Positions 45,136 to 57,300 of a DNA stretch of 64,000 nt are shown piece by piece. This stretch comes from Isoperla grammatica (Eukaryota > Arthropoda > Insecta > Plecoptera > Perlodidae). Position numbers and translations under genes: made by a program. Every line of letters begins with the position of its first letter. Positions within the stretch are counted from its first letter, which is position 1. The notes below the pieces were generated by a model, which saw only the letters and a list, made by a program, of their open reading frames with translations, did not search any database and was not told the DNA's origin. The stretch lies in contig OX246741.1 of the NCBI GenBank assembly GCA_945910005.1, positions 50,680,625-50,744,624 of the forward strand. The letters run 5' to 3'.

Positions 45136-45439
45136 AAGGGAAGGGTAAGTCAGTGCCTCCTTCTTTAGTACAATATTCGCGGCAACAATCCCCAGAAAGT
45201 TGCAACAGGTACATATATATATATATGTGTGTAAGTAACGATATTCATTATTTACAAGTGTTTAACAATGGTTTCAGTGAGCCAAGCTTCTACTCGGCAC
45301 CCCCACCAACACCGAACTAAGATACTTTGAGAGCAGTGAAACACAAACAACCCGACAATTGCGGTGACAACACATCGATAGTCATTTCGTTTCGTTTCGC
45401 TTTATTCACAATCCGGTTGTTCATTTTATTACATTTAAT

Positions 45440-45990
45440 TTAATTGCATTTCATTTCATTTCACTTCATTAAATTTCATTTCATTTCATTTCATTTCATT
45501 TCATTTCATTTCATTTCATTTCATTTCATTTCATTTCATTTCATTTCATTTCATTTCATTTCATTTCATTTCATTTCATTTCATTTCATTTCATTTCATT
45601 TCATTTCATTTCATTTCATTTCATTTCATTTCATTTTATTTCATTTCATTTCATTTCATTTCATTTCATTTCATTTCATTTAATTTCATTTAATTTCATT
45701 TCATTTCATTAAATTAAATTTCATTTAATTTCATTTAATTTAATTTCATTTCATTTCATTTCATTTCATTTTATTTCATTTCATTTCATTTCATTTCATT
45801 TCATTTCATTTCATTTCATTTCATTTCATTTCATTTCATTTCATTTCATTTCATTTCATTTCATTTCATTTCATTTCATTTCATTTCATTTCATTTCATT
45901 TCATTTCATTTCATTTCATTTCATTTCATTTCATTTCATTTCATTTCATTTCATTTCATTTCATTTCATTTCATTTCATTTCATTTCATT
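45440..45990 (+). repeat. (TTTCA)n pentanucleotide microsatellite
   Basis: About 550 bp, over 100 units of TTTCA, with TTTTA/TTTAA interruptions around 45680-45775. The HFISFHFISF frame is a repeat artefact. Confidence 0.98.
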
Positions 45991-47119
45991 CACAATAGTG
46001 CAGTCCATGTCATTTAGTGATCGGCTATACAAATAAAACAAGACAGGACGATCAGAAAACTACTAAGATAAGAACTACTAACAAACAACATACTATAGTG
46101 TAAGCAAGACAAGCAGTGAAGTCAATGTTTGGGTTGAACCTTAGCACCAACATATAATTTTATTTTAAAACTATCAATCCTAGTTCTGATATCATATTAT
46201 TATCCTTGTGACCCAGTTGGCTTTCACACAGTTTTTTTGTGTGTGGAATATAAAAAACCTGTTATTTTGTTTTGTTATTTTAGCTCACAACTTAATTGAG
46301 TTATCTCCCAACTGAAATGCCCTATATATAAGATTTCACATTTTTCCAAATTGGATTCGGTGTACTTTGGGTATTCCAACCTAAACACCTATTCACATTA
46401 TTCTATGTAAATGTACCAAACATACAAATCCTAATTAGATTTTGGGATTATTAATGTTACTTTTCTATCCCACTTGAATAATCGGCAATACAATAGCCTG
46501 GCAGCAGCGATCAGCATACTAAATCATGCTTTTCCTTGTTGTGGAAGGGTAGTGCGTATAGGGAGGGAGGGGGGGGGGTGGGGGGGGGAGAGGACGAGTA
46601 ATTAATTACAATTTTTTTTGAACGGTTACATTTATTAACCAAATACAAATTCATTTCGTATGATTAAAAATTAAAATGAAATATATTCAAGTAAAACGAA
46701 TAAACCCGAATGGTTTACAATATTGCTCGCATACTCAACACACCTCTACATAATTATAATTTCATATTTTGTCACTGGTTTAGTTACATAGTTTTTAGCT
46801 TTAGTTTTAGTTTTATTACCTTATAATATCATATTGCACTTGTAGGATCTGTGTCATGTTGGCAATACATAATAAATTAAATTAAATTAAATATTAACAC
46901 TGCACTCCTTTTTTTTCACGGAATGCGTGTTAATGTTAACGTGTAACAGTATTTCTGTCATATTCCCAGTTGACACTGAACGTAATAACACCATTTACTT
47001 TTATCACAACACCGAAATCTGTTCATCGCGTCTGTACCTTGTCCCATTTATTTCTACGGAGTTTAATCATGTCTCTCTCTCTAACATATACATCTCTTAG
47101 TGAAACGCTTTTCAAGAAT
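45991..47119. other. AT-rich intergenic DNA
   Basis: Poly-G tract at 46569-46587 and an AAATT repeat at 46872-46892. No gene recognised. Confidence 0.4.
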
Positions 47120-47598
47120 TGAAATATACATAACAAGACACACCACTAAGCACTTCTAGACTCAACCGCAATATACATAACAAGACATCCCACTATCACT
47201 ACTAGACTCAACCGCAATATACATAACAAGACACACCACTAAGCACTACTAGACTCAACCGCAATATACATAACAAGACACCCCACTAAGCACTACTAGA
47301 CTCAACCGCAATATACATAACAAGACACACCACTAAGCACTTCTAGACTCAACCGCAATATACATAACAAGACACCCCACTAAGCACTACTAGACTCAAC
47401 CACAATATACATTACAAAAAGACACACCACTAAGCACTACTAGACTCAACCGCAATAAACATAACAAGAAACACCACTAAGCACTACTAGACTCAACCAC
47501 AATATACATAACAAGACACACCACTAAGCACTACTAGACTCAACCGCAATATACATAACAAGACACACCACTAAGCACTACTAGACTCAACCGCAATA
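47120..47598 (+). repeat. 47-bp minisatellite, about 10 units
   Basis: The unit begins CAATATACATAACAAGACAC and ends GCACTACTAGACTCAACCG. Units differ at a few sites (ACACC/ACCCC, CACTTC/CACTAC), and one unit near 47410 has a short insertion. Confidence 0.95.
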
Positions 47599-47742
47599 TG
47601 AATGGCGGTATATTATACAACTTAACTCGTCATGTTCGTTATTCAAAGCTTTTGAAATGGCGGCTGCTTTGAAATGACTGACTTCTCTCTCAAGTGGCTT
47701 TCATTAGGTTTTCATTATCACACTGTCGTTGTGTATTAGATA

Positions 47743-47955
47743 TAGTTGAGAAACTTTAAGAATGACGGCCCCCTCCTTATCCCCACCACTGCTACCCGAC
47801 CTCCCTCAACTCCATGGAACAACAAACTGAACAACTGAAACACACTGATTTTCAGTTAGGTATTTCATTTTGACAGGTTGTCACGGAGTTGAGGGGGGTC
47901 GGGTAGCTGTGGAGGGGATATGGAGGGGGCCGTCATTCTTACAGTTTCTCAGCTT
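47743..47955. mobile_element. fold-back hairpin element
   Basis: Arms 47743-47815 and 47884-47955 are inverted copies (GAATGACGGCCCCCTCC / GGAGGGGGCCGTCATTC; CTACCCGACC / GGTCGGGTAG) around a 70-bp loop. Ends read GTTGAGAAACT and AGTTTCTCAGC. No target duplication was identified. Confidence 0.75.
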
Positions 47956-48032
47956 TAGTAGCGTAGTTTCATTATGTCTACTCCCAGACATAACATAAAA
48001 ATACATGAAATTATGTTTGTTATTTTTATTGT

Positions 48033-48080
48033 TGTCGTCGTCGTCGTCGTCGTCGTCGTTGTTTTTGTTGTTGTTGTTTT
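48033..48080 (+). repeat. (GTC)n / (GTT)n microsatellite
   Basis: GTCGTCGTC run followed by TTGTTGTTG and then GTTAGGGTTAGGGTTA (two telomere-type hexamers). The latter are too few to be an interstitial telomere block. Confidence 0.9.
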
Positions 48081-49597
48081 TGTTAGGGTTAGGGTTACAA
48101 AGCACATCATTGTATAATACATTATATGTGTACATCTGTAATGCTTGATGCCCTTTTGAAGCTATGGAACAAACATCATATTCAAATAATAAGTGTAAAC
48201 ACAGGAATAATACATAACTTAATTTTTAACGGGTTTTGCTCGAGTTTCTATTGGCCCTTCACAAAACAGACAATGTACTTTCTGGTGGTCATAGAATCAA
48301 CTATTACTAGGAGGAGTTTAGCTGTCAATTGTTCATTGTTGTTTTGTTAATAGCGAAGGTGAGAAGGTGCTCTTTATTTGTTATTTGAGACACAATAGCC
48401 CTTTATTGAGTATACCGCTGTGATTTCACGATGTGTGCTGCCTATAGATCAGGAGTTGCGTATTTCAAACTACTATAAAGAATACACGCTCTTTGTAAGT
48501 TCTAGACTTGAAATAAGCTGGCGCATAAGTTAGAGTGCGTTAGTGAAGCCAATACCTTTCTCCTTTTAATATAATCCCCCTCCTTCATCCCCCGCCACGG
48601 TACAAGGTATTTGAAAGTATCAGTAGGTAATACGAAACCGACAAAACACCAGACATTGAGCCTCATTGCTACATTCACATAACGAGCAATTAAACTCACG
48701 AACTAACCCGAACACTTGTTGATACAGAAGGTTCCTGTAATAATCTTTGTTTACACATGTGAGCGAGAGTGTACGTGGTGTATAAAACTAATTTATCCCC
48801 ACATTAAAATGATAGATCACTTTTTAGTTAATTGATGCATATTTCTTTAATAATAATCCGCAGCATTAATCATAGAAGGTTGTATTGTTTGTTGTGGTTT
48901 GAATAAGATAAATGGTGCATTGTAAATTGCTCTCAAATAGATATTTTGTAATTTATTACCGGTACCACACACATTTACAACGCTGCTCTTTATGTGTGTA
49001 AATCGAGGTAAATATAGAACAACTTCTGGTCGTTGAAACATCTAGTTCACTGCCAGTGCAGATAAAATGTTGTAACGTAACAATACTCGAGTATATAATG
49101 CACATTGAATAAGTAAATACAAATAATGTTGGAAGTAAATTGAACGCAACTCGCGATTCAACCCATTTTGTGTCAAGATAAAGCCATCTTTAGTATGCAC
49201 ATAATAAAGGGGATAAAATATCTCCCTACTGAAAATCTATGTGTGTAGGCAATAAATACTCATTTATTTTGTAACGTAAGAACTTCTGAAAATATCACTC
49301 ACCTAAACTAAATAAAATACGAGAAATATTAACTTTTGACGAGACATGATTTGTATTTTTGGTTTTTGTTTTTACAGCGAGCCTTCTACTGTTTTATTAA
49401 TATTGCAAAATATTTTTGTTGAAGTTTTTTTCTATCCTTGATCGTTTTTTGTTATTTTTTTCTGCGATCTTGTTACGGCTTGTTTATTTTTGTTTCCTTT
49501 GTAGGTATAGTTGGCATTATTATTATTCAGTTATGAGATACAATACGTGATTTTATATTACTCTACAATAAGTGCTATATTATTTATATATTTAATT
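48081..49597. other. AT-rich intergenic DNA
   Basis: Nothing supported. Confidence 0.4.
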
Positions 49598-49754
49598 GTA
49601 ATTAAGACCAGTGTAGGGCACAATGCCCTCTTTAGCCTGATGAGTGATGATTGGTGAATGATAATGAGGAAGAGAGGAGTGGAAGCCTGGTACCAGCACG
49701 TAGCCTACTCCTGTCGAAATGTTCCAATTGAGGACCATCGGCTATACGTCCCAT
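49598..49754 (-). mobile_element. 5S-derived SINE, truncated (3' part)
   Basis: Reverse complement of the 3' part of the 4812-5212 element (AATTAAGACCAGTGTAGGGC to CGTCCCATGAG). The 5S-like head is absent. Confidence 0.75.
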
Positions 49755-51899
49755 GAGTGCTATAGGCATCCGCATAGGATGTAGACTGTCTGAGAACTTG
49801 TTGTAGATACATACATACAAATAACAGTAATACAGTGTAACAAATTCGAAATAACTTTGTAACAATCCACTCGTGTGTATTTCTTCATCTTTTATACCAC
49901 TACTCAATTCCGTTTATTTTCTATGGTAAAAACAGGTATTTGTTTTTTTAAAGAGTCGTTCTATATATTTTATTATATATTATAGAATTCCTATCTTGTT
50001 TGTTTTTTTCTTCATAATATGTACTATTTCAATACATTATAAAAATCTTGATCCCGCATTAGGCTAGGGTTTTGGTATTGTACTTAATATTCATCTATCA
50101 TCCTTTATCGTCTCCAATAGCATTCCTTGAATTAACACATTAATTAACATTTTTAAGAGACGTAAACAACAACAAAATCACCTGGAATTCAGTTCACGTT
50201 TATGGTTAATCCACTTTACTAGATAAATAATAGAAAAGTAATGAAATGATACTGAATACAATGCTTCATTATTTTGACCGCTCAACTGATTATCATTCAT
50301 TATTCATGAATCAATGCGTGACCGTTGCATTTCTCCTATTTCACGCTTTGCTTTACCAATCGGAAAATGTAACATCAATTATTCTGAGTGGCAAAACACG
50401 TTTTCGGTAATGCGAACATATTTTTCACTTCGCATTGCATTGTTCAACGCAGATTGTCTAGGTCCAATCAATAGATGCGTTCATACACCAACGTCATCAT
50501 TCCACTGTTTTGTTGCATTACATTGTGGAGCATGTTATAGAACTGTACAATGCAGGACGAGTATGTCCGAATCCATTCACTCTTAGTTGTGCAGACGAAC
50601 CAATGTACATCAACGCTATTGACAGTTTCAAATTATATTGACCATTTGAACAATTTTAGTACTTATTCAATAATATGCGTAAAATATTAGCAGATGGAAT
50701 ACTAAAACCAGAATTTTTAACATCTGGAGTTGGTATAGAATGGTTTCACCTTTACTACTCTATTGACTACAATATTTCACTACACGCTATATGGCCTTGC
50801 TGATGAGTGATTGTTGACTTACAAACATTATAGCCTTACTTGCAATACGATCAAACATAATCTTTTAATAAGGGACATCCCAGAACCTGTTCGTGAAACC
50901 TACATTTCAGAAGATATAAAAGCCGATTTCACCAATCTTTTAAACTCCGATTATACTAATCGGTAATCGGAGATTCTCAACGAGCAAACGACGACCATCA
51001 TGTATTTTGAATGTGGTGTTTGTTGAAATCATGGTTACAAAACCTAGATTACTAAATTGTAGCTTTACTGAATCGGTAAATTGGGAAAAATAAGAGTAGT
51101 TAGCATGAATCTAGTCGTGCTTTGGCTAATTTAAATTCAATTCAATTGAAGAACTTTATTCTTCCATTTGTATTCTACTAAGTTTACAAAGTTTGTAAAG
51201 GAGAAATATTAAAATATTCTTGATACGACCAAATTAGACATTCCAGAATTTTGTGTTAAATAAACCCCTGTAAGAAGTCTTTAAAAATAGTTTTGTTGGG
51301 AGTTCTAACAAATATAAGGCCTACGTTTTTCGCTGGTCTCTTTAAAAACTAAAAACTAAAACCGAAAATTAATCATTAAAAACCACAAATGGACAATACT
51401 TTTACAGAATGTACTAACATTATTATTATGTGTAGCATATGGTCCGGGCTTGAACCGCTTCCACAGTCCACAGTTCATTCTAAAAAAATATTTCAGAATA
51501 CCTAATACAAAACATATTTCTTATCATCTGAAAACGGGGTGTTTTTAACAAACCACTTCAAGGCAATCATGTTAACTACACTATTTTGAGTTTCGAACAG
51601 AGCTTGTATGTTTTGAACGTGATGCGAGTTACTATATCCTGTTTTGCGTTAATGGAGCCAACAGCGGAAGTAACAATTTTTCTCCGTGGCACTCAAAATA
51701 AACGAGGAGGCTTTACCTTCCGCTAGTGCACAGTTCCCGCATGCATATTCTCTGGTATTGTTCCGCTCGAAATACGAATTGACATCATAAAATGGAAGCA
51801 TCTCTCAATGTTTATGGTGTTATAAAGTAGATAACACAATGTAGAACAATAGGGCAGGTTGGTTGTTTCGTTTATTTCATGTTAGGTTTAGACACATCA
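49755..51899. other. AT-rich intergenic DNA
   Basis: A 90-codon plus frame (50314-50586, Cys-rich) is unrecognised and unsupported. A small hairpin CTCCGATTA/TAATCGGAG lies at about 50944-50971. No gene recognised. Confidence 0.4.
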
Positions 51900-52085
51900 C
51901 AAGATGATGATATTTGGGGTTTTACGTACCATAATTATGCAACGAGGCTAAACGAAACGATGAGTGGGTGATTATGAGGATGTAAAAACGCCACATCCAC
52001 GCCCAAGCCAGGATTCGAACCTGGAACGCAGAGACCGTGGTTTACTAGACCAATGCTTAATCAACCTCCGGCCAACTGCGCCGGC
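51900..52085 (-). mobile_element. tRNA-derived SINE, minus strand
   Basis: On the minus strand, a tRNA-like head GCCGGCGCAGTTGGCCGGAG is followed by box B CCAGGTTCGAATCCTGG. A body then contains GGCGTTTTTACATCC...GTAAAACCCCAAATATCATC. The acceptor ends do not pair, so it is a SINE and not a tRNA gene. Confidence 0.6.
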
Positions 52086-52165
52086 TTTTGTGATCTATTT
52101 GTTCGTGTTCGTATAACTTATTTATTACTGTAATTACTTCCGGTGTTACTTAGCTTCCGTGGCTG

Positions 52166-52241
52166 GCATCGGTGGTTCAGTTCAGTGGTAGAATGCTCGC
52201 CTGCCACGCGGGCGGCCCGGGTTCGTTTCCCGGCCGATGCA
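52166..52241 (+). tRNA. tRNA-Gly(GCC)-like gene with D-arm duplication
   Basis: Acceptor GCATCGG pairs with CCGATGC, discriminator A. The anticodon arm CTCGC-CTGCCAC-GCGGG gives anticodon GCC. The T-arm is CCCGG-GTTCGTT-TCCCGG. Compared with canonical eukaryotic tRNA-Gly(GCC) there is a 5-nt tandem duplication (GTTCAGTTCAG) enlarging the D-loop from 7 to 12 nt. T also replaces the invariant A58 in the T-loop/box B. A TTTT terminator follows at 52244-52247. All stems pair, but the D-loop insertion and the box-B change make a pseudogene more likely than a fully active gene. Confidence 0.75.
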
Positions 52242-52302
52242 ACTTTTACAGTAACACATAAATGTGCTGTAATGCTTTAACAGAAAGTAAATATTAATTA
52301 CA

Positions 52303-52328
52303 ATAATAATAATAATAATAATAATAAT

Positions 52329-52419
<91 letters not shown>

Positions 52420-52420
52420 G
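52303..52420 (+). repeat. (AAT)n microsatellite
   Basis: Near-perfect AAT repeat with a few interruptions. The Ile-rich and Leu-rich minus frames are artefacts. Confidence 0.97.
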
Positions 52421-52535
52421 CTGGGATGAGTACAAATCGGCCACGACCGTACATAGCATCCACAGTTCGGTTTGAAAAAATAATGTGGACAATGATATAT
52501 TAAGTAGTATAGCCAAATGTGGGCATTTGAGAAGC

Positions 52536-52601
52536 AGAAGAAGAAGAAGAAGAAGAAGAAGAAGAAGAAGAAGAAGAAGAAGAAGAAGAAGAAGAAGAAG
52601 A
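52536..52601 (+). repeat. (AGA)n microsatellite
   Basis: Perfect GAA/AGA repeat, 22 units. GATATATTAAGTAGT flanks it on both sides (52493 and 52600), a duplication. Confidence 0.97.
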
Positions 52602-53093
52602 TATATTAAGTAGTTCTAAGTAGATTTTAATAAGGTAAACACATGGAAATACTTGACATTTGTGTCCGTACAACATGTTTATGCCGGTTTTGACCGAGTT
52701 TGTATGTATTGCAACAATAAAATAATAATAATAATTATTTAATTCATTTATATCATTTAATTATTACTCTGTACAATTGCACAAGATATATATTTAGCAA
52801 AATCCTTCATAAGAACTCTGCTCGCCCGAAGGTTTCCTATTTAAATACATTGAAATAATAGTTAACAGTCAAAACTTCAAATATTAAAAATGACACTAAA
52901 CGAGTATATGATTAACAAAGTTACTTAATTGGTACTCTACAGTTCATTACTACAGTATAAACTATTACAATATAAATTGTGGACACACTGGATTACACAA
53001 TTCTAAATGTATATCTATGTTACATAAGAAAAGTGTGAATGACAAAATATTAATAGTGCACACACATGTATACTACACAAACACAATAGGGTG
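52602..53093. other. AT-rich intergenic DNA
   Basis: Nothing supported. Confidence 0.4.
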
Positions 53094-53457
53094 TATTCAC
53101 ATATTGCGCATGGTGGCCATACTAGAGGCCACAATGGCTTGTGATTGGTAGTTCATCGTTACTGTCTTTCAGATGGCATTAGGTTGAAGTTCAACTGTTC
53201 CCCAACTTTGGTTTGCTACTATTACTGAAAATCAACTTAAATAAATTATCTCTTATTTTGGCCATTCTTTTTGTTGTTTACAGTGGTACACATAATCATT
53301 TCTGTAAACTTTATCGGGGGATATACGAGTTCAAACTCTCATACTTACCCGTAAACAATATTATTCGTTTTCTATTGACAGCTAAATGAAACATGAAATA
53401 GTACTATAGGTGGCCTCCAATATGGCCGATGTGACGTCCCGTGAATACTCCCTATTG
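53094..53457 (+). mobile_element. TIR element (CAATAGGGTGTATTCAC ends), copy 2
   Basis: The left end CAATAGGGTGTATTCAC and right end GTGAATACTCCCTATTG match at 16 of 17. Subterminal GGCCATACTAGAGGCCAC pairs with GTGGCCTCCAATATGGCC. It is colinear with 41281-41694. The CRE is mutated here (TGACGTCC). No target duplication was confirmed. Confidence 0.85.
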
Positions 53458-53900
53458 TAAATGTATATATTGCATAACAATAAGTGTGAATGACAAAGAA
53501 GGCCGGACGTTCTTTTTCTGGGAGTATCCCTCAAAATCAATCTCAGAGAGAGCTTCCACATTCGCCGCTAGGCGCGCTTCACTTACTTGCTAGTTCGATA
53601 AGAATGCTTTAGGAAATGGTCTAACCATTCTACGTCGATTTTGAGAAATCACATACTTACTTCTCTCGAGAACCGTGTCTCTTTTTCTTGTAACTTTCTC
53701 CAGTTTCGTGGTTTTATAAAATGAGGCCATTATCTCTCCAAGTCTGTTCAACTTTCGTTGTTCTGTGATTCGAGATTTTTAGTCTCCCGAAAATAAAATG
53801 CGTCTCAGGACTCCAGTCGTACTTGATTTAGACGCAGACTTTTTGCACCGACTCGAGCAAACACAGAAGCGCAACAACTGTCACTTTACTTTACTTTATT
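53458..53900. other. intergenic DNA
   Basis: Nothing supported. Confidence 0.4.
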
Positions 53901-54267
53901 GTAATTAAGGCCAGTGTAGGAAACAATGCCCTCTTTAGCCTAATGAGTGACGATTGATGAATGACAATGAGGAAGGGAGGAGGGGAAGCCTAGTACCGGC
54001 ACGTAGCCTACTCTTGTCGAAAAGCACCCAGGGGACCATCGGCTTTACGTCCCATCCGAAAGGACGGTGTAACTTTGACCAGTCAAATAGGTTCCTCCAC
54101 TAACCTGGACTGCCGAGCAGTTGACGAGAAGAACGAAGCTGTTACACAAGCTATCGAACCCTCCAATCTGCTCTAACCAACGGTAACTAGTGTTTCAGAG
54201 AAGAGTGGTCACCCATCCACCTCCTGACCTAGCCCGAGGTTGCTTAATTTCGGTGTTCGTATGAACA
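53901..54267 (-). mobile_element. 5S-derived SINE, near full length
   Basis: Minus-strand copy of the 4812-5212 family. The 5S-like head is at 54190-54267 (GCCCGAGGTTGCTTAATTTC on the plus strand). The first ~20 bp of the family are missing. Confidence 0.8.
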
Positions 54268-55475
54268 ACTGTCAATAAGAAAGAGATCAAATCATATGTT
54301 TACGCACATCTACTCATTTACGTTGTAGTTAACAATAGGAAACACATCAATATATATTACTCCCAAAAAATAAAAAAGACTGTTTCTACGTTTGAAAAGA
54401 GTCGCAAAAATTCTGCAACAAATAAATAATATGCGTTTTTGTAGTTTTTTTATTTTTTAAAACAAAGAATTATTTGTCTCAGAAGGTGAATTCATCTCCA
54501 AACCTCAAAAGCAATTTATGAAAGAAAACGTTCTTTATATCGAAGTGGTTATAGCACATTAGATAATTCCAATAATTATGTTGACATATTAGAACAATTC
54601 TGGGGAACTCCACAAACTAATAAAGTATGACGTCGTTTGGCTATGGGAAATAAAAATTATATGAACACAAAATAGTAAATAAGTAAAGTGTATCACTCTC
54701 GAGACATAAATTTAAGCTTGTACTTGTGTGTATACACAAATGTATGACGTTGTGATCATTATACAAATTTGCGTTCAACATTTCACTTTTATCTTTAATA
54801 TTAAAGCAGAACACACTACAAAATAACAACAACCGAACAGAAAAACAGCCACGTTTTAAGCTTTGATACATATTTTTAAGTTGAAAGCAAACACGGGGAC
54901 GACCCAACAAGTGAGTGTTGATTTAGCGCACGTGTAAAACCCCGTCTGCCACGTGTCAAGCATGTTCATTGGTCGACGCTTCCAGGTCGAACATTCACAG
55001 CTCGTTATGGATTGATTCCGGTTAATTGCGAAGCTCCATCGAGCTCACTCCATGAACAGGAAACCGTCTGGATTTTAATTGAATTCTAATTACTTGAACG
55101 TGTGTTTAACACAGCGGTATTGAAAACGCTGACGTCAGCACTTCATTGATCCAGTTATAAAAACGGAGACACGTTTAACTAGAACGAAGTGTGAAATAAT
55201 ATAGATGGAGATTGAAAATAGTTTTTAGAATTCTAGTTATTGTATGTCGCTAATTCAATTTAATTTATAATGCAAATAGAAATGTACCACCGTCTTTGAA
55301 AAAGAATTAGCATTCAAGTGTTTTCAATACAGAATATTGAAAAGAGACGTACCATGTTGGAAGAAAAGTCATGCTATAAACACAATGTCACTAACAGAAA
55401 ATATAGTTTTTAATAATAAGAAATAGGACGCAGTTAGACAGTAAAACCGGAGTTGACATAAAATATATGTTTTTT
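54268..55475. other. AT-rich intergenic DNA
   Basis: An 89-codon minus frame (54641-54910) is unrecognised. Nothing else supported. Confidence 0.4.
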
Positions 55476-55900
55476 ATTGGGGTGCCCAATGATATAGATA
55501 AAAGATAAATATTCGATATCGATATAGAATTAATATATCGCACTTATCGCGATATCAAACTTGCGCCTAATAAGCTAATTATTATGGGGGAAAACGATTA
55601 CGTCACGTCACGCCAATCACAACATCCCTGTTTTGTGTGGATATTTTAAATTTGAAAAGTACAACACACAAATTGACACACATAGTAATACATCTCAAAG
55701 TTAAAATATTTATTAACGTAATATTGTTTATAAAGAGTGCCCTCTTACTGGTCTGGAAATCCTAAAAACAGACAAGAAAAGTTTCGATATTGCGATATCG
55801 CCGATATCGATTCTTCATTTAAAACCTTCGATATCGCGTTGCGATATCGATATTTCTTCCCGTGATATCAATATGAGTTTTTATCGTCGGGAAGCCCTAC
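55476..55900. mobile_element. TIR element rich in GATATCGATATC
   Basis: The left end TTGGGGTGCCCAATGATA and the reverse complement of the right end, TAGGGCTTCCCGACGATA, agree at most positions. Subterminal clusters of GATATCG palindromes sit at both sides (55513-55555, 55785-55855). The ends resemble hAT termini but the target duplication is unclear (T-rich on both sides). Confidence 0.6.
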
Positions 55901-56618
55901 TTTTTCATACCCTTGTAGCAAAAAGTGACTTTTAAAAGTTTGATCAGAAAATTATGTATTTTTCAGCACGCTGATATGTTTAGATGTCACCTAATACCAG
56001 GGTTAGCACCAATTGCAAAGGATCAAGTTGACTTACAAGTTGATTCCTAAAACCCAACCATCCTAGATAGCAATTAACCCTGTTTCGGAAGTAACACGCC
56101 TGATGTTTTGTGCACAGCCACCCGCAATACACAAAGTAGTCAATTTATGTATAGAAGGATAATTGCTTTTTACAAGAGAGGCAATGTAATAAGATGTCTG
56201 AGCCATAATTGGGTTTTCACGTCCAGGATTTTTTTCCTTTGACTCAAAGTCTTGCATGGCAGAACTTTCATCAGCCTTCGAAAAAGTAAGTAAGAGTAGC
56301 CTTCATGTTATATTATTGCGAATGGTTTATGCGAAGTTTTTTAACTCTGTTTAAATTCAGGGAAGTCAAAGATTTTATTCGGAGAAAAGAAGAAACTTTA
56401 TAAATAGAGCTAACAAGGGTTTCCTCATTTCCTAGCGGGGTATCTTAAAACCGACCCCCTAAAAACTAGTCAGTGTCACTATGGGTAGTCATTAATTGTT
56501 TCTCATTCAGAAAAGTATTTCCGAAGCCGATTATTCGATAAAATACAAATTTCAATACATGATTTAATAACACATCGTATTGTAGTTTCGCTAATGAAAC
56601 AAAAATCCGTATTATTTA
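55901..56618. other. intergenic DNA
   Basis: Nothing supported. Confidence 0.4.
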
Positions 56619-56922
56619 CTACGTATACATGGAGGTTTGAAAACGATTTCAAACCGTTTTGAGTTTTCAAAACCGCATGTAAACACCTCGAAAACTGGTT
56701 TGAATCGGTTAAAGTCAAACCCAATTTTCACGGGTTTGACTTGAAAACTAGTTTTCAAAACTGTCATGTATACATACACTCCACTGACACCGAGACATGT
56801 GACGTTCCATACTAAGAACTAAAAACAGTTTTGAAAATGTTTTGAGGTCACTCTCATGTATACACACCACCGATTTGGTTTCACTGAAGTCAAAACTTTT
56901 TCAAAACTGCATGTATACGTAG
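56619..56922. mobile_element. Tc1/mariner-like MITE
   Basis: Perfect 13-bp ends CTACGTATACATG / CATGTATACGTAG flanked by TA on both sides. Further imperfect inverted match GTTTTGAAAA / TTTTCAAAAC. Internal TGTATACAYAC and GTTTTCAAAACY motifs recur. About 304 bp, no coding capacity. Confidence 0.8.
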
Positions 56923-57057
56923 TAATAGTTTAAAATGAATAAGTGACACCGAAATGAACTCATTTATTCATATCAATTTCAACATAGTTGAAAATTATAT
57001 CACAAACATTAAAACAATCCTTAAATTAAATAAATGTACATGCACGCCTTTGTATTT

Positions 57058-57300
57058 ATTGGCTACCCACTCAGTTACAGGAACTGTTTTTCTGTGGGGG
57101 ACATAAAACAACATATTTTGTGTTGTCTGCTATGTTGGCTCTAAAGTCACATATCCGAAATTAGCACACAAATAGCTATAAGTCGATTTTCGAAGTTAAA
57201 ACCCCCAGCCCAAGACGTGAATCAAATCTGAACCTTCTGCATTGTAAGCAGACAAAAACTCACAAGACAAACCATCCACTCAAAACAATGATACAAAACC
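57058..57300 (-). mobile_element. diverged tRNA-derived SINE
   Basis: On the minus strand: the tRNA-like anticodon arm TCTGC-TTACAAT-GCAGA, degraded box B, GTGACTTTAGAGCC in the body, and the tail AACTGAGTGGGTAGCC followed by AATAAATAC. The tail is the same as in family A. Confidence 0.55.

Larger units (their letters stand above)
43266..45207 (+). mobile_element. Penelope-like retroelement, main copy
   Basis: Contains the RT/GIY-YIG frame (43286-44962) and a 3' region ending ...CCCCAGAAAGTTGCAACAGG followed by a TA/TG tract. The 5' end is truncated: the frame stays open upstream of the ATG to the junction at about 43265, reading SATAILN, which fits the RT N-terminus. The terminal region (about 44990-45207) is the inverted match of 42376-42600. 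Confidence 0.92.

Noticed and set aside
45444..45683. HFISFHFISF frame
   Set aside because: Pure TTTCA microsatellite translation.
48084..48098. Interstitial telomere
   Set aside because: Only two TTAGGG units.
50314..50586. 90-codon Cys-rich frame
   Set aside because: No recognisable spacing of cysteines, no repeat or splice context.
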